The notes below the pieces were generated by a model. That model had not been told where the DNA came from and searched no databases. It saw nothing but the letters and a program-made list of their open reading frames with translations. Below are positions 59,345 to 64,000 of a stretch of 64,000 nucleotides of DNA, piece by piece. This DNA comes from Distichodus sexfasciatus (taxonomy: Eukaryota; Chordata; Actinopteri; Characiformes; Distichodontidae), in NCBI GenBank assembly GCA_032718565.1, contig JAVGVS010000638.1, positions 1 to 64,000 of the forward strand, in the 5' to 3' direction. Position 1 is the stretch's first letter, and every line of letters begins with the position of its first letter. A program made the position numbers and the translations under genes.

Positions 59345-59954
59345 TGACCCTCCACGGCAAAACCACTCGCTTGTTGCAATGGAGGTTTCTGAGAAAAACC
59401 ACAGTTTATGTTGCGTGGGGTAAAATATTGGATTTTTTGTTTTTAGTGTTTTGAAACAGTGGAAGGTCTATACTGTATTGTTGTGAATAAATTTGGCTGA
59501 AAAACTTACCCTTTCCATCCTAAAAACGTGACTTTCTTGAGGAGGAATTCAATTCCAGCAGAATGTTAAAAGTTTCTTGTTTGACCGCCTACTTGAAATA
59601 TTTACGCTTAAATCCACTGGTTGACTAGCTGTGAAGATATTTCTCCGAATCCATCTTCGTCTCCCGAGTTCAGTTAACCTAACGTAGGTAGGCTATCCGT
59701 GTGGCTGTGAATGCAGCGTAGGTTACCGGGGAATACAAACGTAGCCGCTAATCGCACCGGAAGGCCTGTGAGCACACGATAGTCAACTTCTAAAGGCAGA
59801 TTTTCAGTTTCTCACTTTACGGGACAGGAGAAACCCACTCTTGAACGCTGATATCTCAGTCATATGTCGTCCTATCTATTCCATATAGGTATCGCTTTTG
59901 AAGCCTGATTTATGAAAATTTGCGACAAGCGACTGGTTTTGCCGTGGAGGGTCA
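59345..59954. mobile_element. Inverted-end element, copy B, with intact ~25-bp terminal repeats
   Basis: Left end TGACCCTCCACGGCAAAACC. The right end is its reverse complement, GGTTTTGCCGTGGAGGGTCA, and both continue for a few bases (CTCGC / AGTCGC). About 610 bp, non-coding, about 80-90% alike to copy A by eye. No convincing target duplication, so the superfamily is not assigned. Confidence 0.85.
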
Positions 59955-60489
59955 CATTTGAGCTCCTAAAGGCAAAGCTCAGCCAAGAACCAATTTCACC
60001 ACGTTATCAGGTTACATTTTCCAATCGCGTCAAATTAGCTTTTCTGGGAGGTTAGTGAACGCCAGTAAAAAGCTAATGATGCAAAAAGTCATGGTTCAAA
60101 ACTTTACACAAAATACAGGTAAACATTCTCAACTTAGTCCCACCTTGCTACCTTCGTGAGGTTCTTCAACTGAGACTCAAGATGCACGAACATAAATAAT
60201 ACTCGTGCACCTCAAAAGGTCGGACTGTTGGGAGCAATTTAATTCAAAAAGAAAAACCTGTATAAATGCCATGTTTATTCATAATGTGGAATTTTTCAAG
60301 ACTCTTTGGATTTGGATTAAGGTCTCACATGATTAGAACATTGGCTACAAGCAAACAAAAGAAGGATTCACAATACAGAGAAGTCTAACTTCTGAAAAGG
60401 GTTTCCATTTATAGTCACTACAGGATTGGAGCTTCTTTACTACAATTTACTGCATTAAAGTGGTAAACAGATTTTAAAACAATATTCAT

Positions 60490-60630
60490 ATTTTTTGAGA
60501 CGCTCTAACATTACACCTAAACCTAACCCTAACCTCGGCAGCCAAAAGCCAATCATTGACCTCTTTAGGTTTTCCACATCAACCTGGACATTTCAAGGAG
60601 GTCTTATCTTCATATGGCTAGCCAGGCCAG
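60490..60630. repeat. CCTAACCCTAACC-containing interspersed repeat
   Basis: 'ACACCTAAACCTAACCCTAACCTC' followed by 'GGCAGCCAAAAGCCAAT'. A related block is at 62230-62310 ('TACACCTAATCCTAATCCTAA', 'AACCTCAGTAACCAAAAGC'). These are interspersed-repeat copies and not telomeric DNA. Confidence 0.5.
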
Positions 60631-61720
60631 GCCAGGCTGGACGATATGACCTCAAATCAATATCGCGATTAAACACTCTGGACACTGATTATAATAAAAA
60701 AAAAATTTTTTGTTCTCATAGCTGTAAATATGCTCAACGACTATAGCTGAGAATTTTTAAATAATAGTATTAACAGAATGTTTTAAAGCATTAACAGAAC
60801 TAACTGTCAGGGGTAAGTTTACATCGACTGGAGGCTCTGAACGAGGTTCTCGGTTTTCTGGCACATTTGTTTTCTCCAAATTTAAATGTTTATTATAATG
60901 AACCTGCAAAACCATGATGCAATGTGGCAGAAAGTGAGCGGGAGACAGCACTAGAGGTCGATCGAGATTGGTTACCCAGGGCCGATATCAAGACCGACTA
61001 ACGCTTAGCAAGGGTAGATGGGAAAATATTTGGAACTGATTAAAAAATACCAAAAATTCATCAAATTTTTGAATTCCATAAATGACCAAGTTCAGCTGAA
61101 ACTCTCTCTGTCCACTTCACCTCTTTTGAGCTTCACGCCAGCCAGGTGGGAGTGAACAAGGCTTCGGTGATTAACCGTCCAGCCCGACTTTTACATACAA
61201 AAATGTCACGGCAAAGCAACCCAACTCACCCTGAAAGAGGGAGGGCTACAGTGGAGATGAGGTGAGCGCTGAACAGCTCGATGGTGGCACACGTGACGAT
61301 CTGACCGCAGCAACGGGACAACGTTTCCCCCTCCAAGCCGGGCAACTAACGACACAGCTCCTTTACGCGCTGCAGCAGCTCTGTGTAGGTTCTAATCCCA
61401 ATAAAAACACACAAACAAAATGAAATTCCACCTACAAAATATACCGATGCTACTGTATTTAAATTTTTTTTAAACAATTTTAATATACAAGGGAAATCAG
61501 ACAAAATGAACGCTTATTAATTATTAAATACACAAATAAATGAATCTTCTGGTTGAGCTCAGGATAAAACGTCAAACGGCATTTCTGTTGTTGCTTTGGG
61601 TTAAAATAAAATGGACATATTGGTGTTAAATCAGCATGACACTGTCTCAAATTGACGGCTGGCCCCTGAACTCGATGATATCGGCAGACGTCGAGTTGTT
61701 ATCCATGGAACAGATATAAT

Positions 61721-62165
61721 ACCACACACACACACACTCACATACGCACTCACACGCATCCGCACGCTCGCACCCGCACGCTCGCACACACGCTCGCACT
61801 CACGCTCGCACACACACTCTCACACACACACTCCACACACACGCACGCACACACGCGACGCACACACACTCACGCGACACGCACACACGCACGACACGCA
61901 CACACGCACGCACACGCACGCACGCACACGCACACGCACGCACACGCACATACGCACGCACGCACACACACGCCACACGCCTTACACACGCTTACACACA
62001 CACGCACACACGCACACGACGCACACACACACAGACGCCACATGCTCTCACACACGCCACACACACACGCGACGCGCACGCACACACGCACGCACGCACA
62101 TGACGACAAAGACGCACACACGCCTCACGCGACTTCAAGCAAGACTCACGTGACACTCACACATG
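61721..62165. repeat. Long CA/CG-rich microsatellite (CACGCACACGCA type)
   Basis: About 440 bases of interleaved CACACG, CGCACG and CTCGCA units between two ints10 exons. It produces spurious Cys/Val-rich frames on the minus strand. Confidence 0.95.
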
Positions 62166-62440
62166 ACACACACAGTCTTGTATTACTATCTTTGTGAGGT
62201 CTTCCACAGACTTATAATGACTCAGATGTACATAATTTTACACCTACACCTAATCCTAATCCTAATCCTAACCCCTAACCTCAGTAACCAAAAGCAATAT
62301 CTTTAATTTTTAGTTTCTCTCAAGCAAAAACAAGCACATTTTCTATAAAATATTTTTCTCATGGGGACCTCTCAAACGTCCCCACAAAACCAAAAAACAG
62401 ATAAAGTGATTTTAGGGGACAAAAGGTCTCACAATAAATA
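62166..62440. repeat. Interspersed repeat related to 8346-8680
   Basis: Reads 'TCTTGTATTACTATCTTTGTGAGG', 'CCTAATCCTAATCC', 'GGGGACCTCTCAAACGTCCCC' and 'GGTCTCACAATAAATAC'. The phrases match the blocks in chrna9 intron 3 and at 60490. Confidence 0.5.
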
Positions 62441-62699
62441 CATGAACACACTCACACACACACACTCACTGACCTGCTCCCCTTCTCTCCCTGCCACTCG
62501 CACCGTGCCCCCACAACTGCCACGATCTCCAGCAGCCTCTCCCACGGCTCCGACACCACTGACGATTTCTCCGACAGCCCGTCAATCACGTAGGCTGGGC
62601 CCGCCCCATTCCGGGGAGACTTGAGTCCAGCCACCTCCTGAGATCCTGACGAGGAATAAAGAAAAGAGTGAATCTTACAGATCAAGGTTAATGCATCCT

Positions 62700-63430
62700 A
62701 TTGTTATCTAGAGCTGGGTGGTATGACCAAAAACCTTTACCACAGTATTTTTCAAAATTATATCGATTTCACGGTAAACATCGGCATTTTTTTTTTTACG
62801 GCCGTTTAAAAAAAAAAAAAGTTTGTTTTTTATATGATCAAAGTAATCCACATTTTAATGGATTAAATGAATTACTGCATCTGACGAACTTTGCTTTTTG
62901 CTTTTTCACCAGCGCTACCTGGAAGATCTGAAGCCGCACCGTAGTTTGATTCTCTAAGCCATGTTTTTGGCAAAACTATCCTTTTCAGAACATATTTTCA
63001 AGCATCCAAAGAGTTATTTAGACTTATCAAAATATCCATTGATTATTAGTTACACTTATATAATTACATTTATATAATCTAAAGAAATATTGAAGTTATG
63101 TGTCATTTGCAACCAATTTGGACTATAAAATGAGCCGCTTTTGGCCTTTCTGGAAGAGAACTACCTCTGGCCAATACCTCGCTGGGCCTCGGAGCCGTGG
63201 TCGCAACAAAAGCGCCTCGAATAGACTATATATGCGCCAGTCAGAGTAGAACGCTTGGTCGCTAGAAGCATTACGCTAAAATTTTCTTTGTAATAAACGG
63301 GACGTTTGAACTAAACTGGAGCGTTTTACCGAGTAATAGCGCTTATGCGCGCGCTCACAAACGATGTTCACATCGCACAGAAATTTACGCATTTACTTCT
63401 GTTTTTGTGCACGGAATATCTCACCACCAG
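62700..63430. other. ints10 intron with possible hAT end
   Basis: Upstream (gene direction) of the first visible ints10 exon. 62709 begins TAGAGCTGGGTGGTATGACC, a typical fish hAT-type end, with no partner found. No coding exon is recognised between 62646 and the window end. Confidence 0.4.
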
Positions 63431-63640
63431 CACCTTATTGTTATCCTGGGCTCGGCATGCTGGCGCCTGCCAGGGTTGATCCCCGCCTTGCCCCCGGGAT
63501 ACGCTCCGGTCCAGCAACGAGCCCAGTTGGGATTAAATGGTTTGGATAATGAATGAATGAATGATTCTCGCCGTAGTTCCGCAACCTTCCGATCACAGGG
63601 TCAACTCCCTTAACTTTATACTCCCAACTGTCCCGATCTC
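63430..63640 (-). mobile_element. Interspersed repeat end joined to a SINE head
   Basis: 63445-63570 on the minus strand matches the start of the 41450-41745 repeat (ATTCATTCATTCATTATCCA, AACCATTTAATCCCAACTGG, GGCAGGCGCCAGCA). 63575-63640 is the tRNA-like head of the common SINE (ACCTTCCGATCACAGGGTCA). Confidence 0.65.
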
Positions 63641-63744
63641 AAATAATAAAACATAGGTTAATGTCAGAGTCCTCGTGAAAACGGCCTAAGTAAGTTTAAG
63701 AAGAACCATTACCTTGAGTAGAGGTGAATTACTGGTCTCACGAT

Positions 63745-64000
63745 CTTTATCTGGACAGCCATTATCACGCCAGCTTATCTCGATTCGATTCTGGAGATCT
63801 CTGATGCATTATGATGCATGTAATCATTTTTTTCTAAATTACTTCACATTGCACGAGATTTCGGCATGGATCATGGATTGGGGTACAGGTTGCTACTGAA
63901 TTTTATGCTACAGCCAGAAAATCAATGTACAATGTCATTTTGATACAACTGGTTCTGTCTCAGGGACCACCACCTGTGACGTAAGTGTTGAGGGAGTATT
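63745..64000 (-). mobile_element. Third copy of the hAT family at 17816 and 46443 (partial)
   Basis: On the minus strand it shares 'AATGACATTGT', 'CTGTAGCATAAAATTCA', 'GCATGGATC/GTGCAATGTGA' and 'ATCGAATCGAGATAAG' with the interior and right part of 46443-46965. It runs off the window. Confidence 0.6.

Larger units (their letters stand above)
46084..62645 (-). pseudogene. ints10: Integrator complex subunit 10 (3' half), frame disrupted
   Basis: Eleven exons matching the C-terminal half of INTS10: 62474-62645, 61230-61391, 59101-59240, 58119-58271, 57892-57974, 57104-57251, 55201-55309, 51755-51833, 50264-50427, 48711-48804 and 46084-46240 (stop 46084-46086). INTS10 belongs to the nuclear Integrator complex that processes snRNA and attenuates transcription. 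Identity is clear from SEKSSVVSEPWERLLEIV, LTDMIIYQ, LGHVIVLLQHDWP, MLEEFAYLR and KEDFRLAMERQVSRCGEN. Exon order and GT-AG sites follow the family, so it is not a processed copy. The frame is broken: TAG at 61346-61348 (after ELCR), about 2 bases lost near 61246, TAG at 59134-59136 (Lys position before RKLADGREKT), a 1-base loss near 58175, at least two shifts plus TAG in 57104-57251, a phase clash between 55201 and 51833, and a shift near 50275. The 5' half lies outside the window. Confidence 0.85.

Noticed and set aside
60513..60536. CCTAACCCTAACC run resembling telomeric repeat
   Set aside because: Only two or three imperfect units inside an interspersed repeat that also occurs at 62230-62310; not an interstitial telomere array.
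61870..62121. Cys/Val-rich minus-strand frame
   Set aside because: Produced by the CA/CG microsatellite in an ints10 intron.

Overview
The window is nuclear DNA of a ray-finned (teleost) fish. The evidence is vertebrate multi-exon genes with GT-AG introns, a fish-type Toll-like receptor, many tRNA-derived SINEs, hAT and Tc1-type DNA transposon remnants, and long CA and GA microsatellites. The species cannot be named from the sequence.

Gene order, left to right: chrna9 (minus, 4430-10947, nicotinic acetylcholine receptor alpha-9); ube2k (minus, 19784-28927, E2 ubiquitin-conjugating enzyme); klb (minus, 32513-38814, beta-klotho); a TLR1-family Toll-like receptor (plus, 41869-44310); and the 3' half of an ints10 (Integrator subunit 10) locus (minus, 46084-62645, continuing past the right edge). 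From general knowledge, TLR1/6/10, KLB, UBE2K and CHRNA9 are linked on human 4p14, so the first four genes form a conserved block. Human INTS10 lies elsewhere (8p21). The first four genes have uninterrupted frames across all exons, and their products are close to the usual lengths of their families (512, 200, 1042 and 813 residues). They are functionally unrelated, so this is synteny and not an operon-like unit.

The most unusual result is the ints10 locus. All eleven exons seen here keep recognisable sequence and splice sites. The reading frame, however, is broken by two nonsense codons and about six frame-shifting lesions, while the neighbouring genes are clean. It looks like an intron-containing, decaying copy of a normally essential gene.

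Between and inside the genes the DNA is mostly repeats. At least nine copies of one tRNA-derived SINE are present, two of them in nested arrangements. Four hAT-type elements have terminal inverted repeats and 8-bp target duplications (three perfect, one 7/8). A 1.7-kb inverted-repeat element sits in a ube2k intron. There is a purine-rich ~175-bp minisatellite just upstream of chrna9, a 128-bp tandem repeat, Tc1-like and L2-like fragments, and a repeated element with ~25-bp inverted ends inside ints10. A perfect RFX X-box lies at 1392-1405 in an otherwise featureless left flank.
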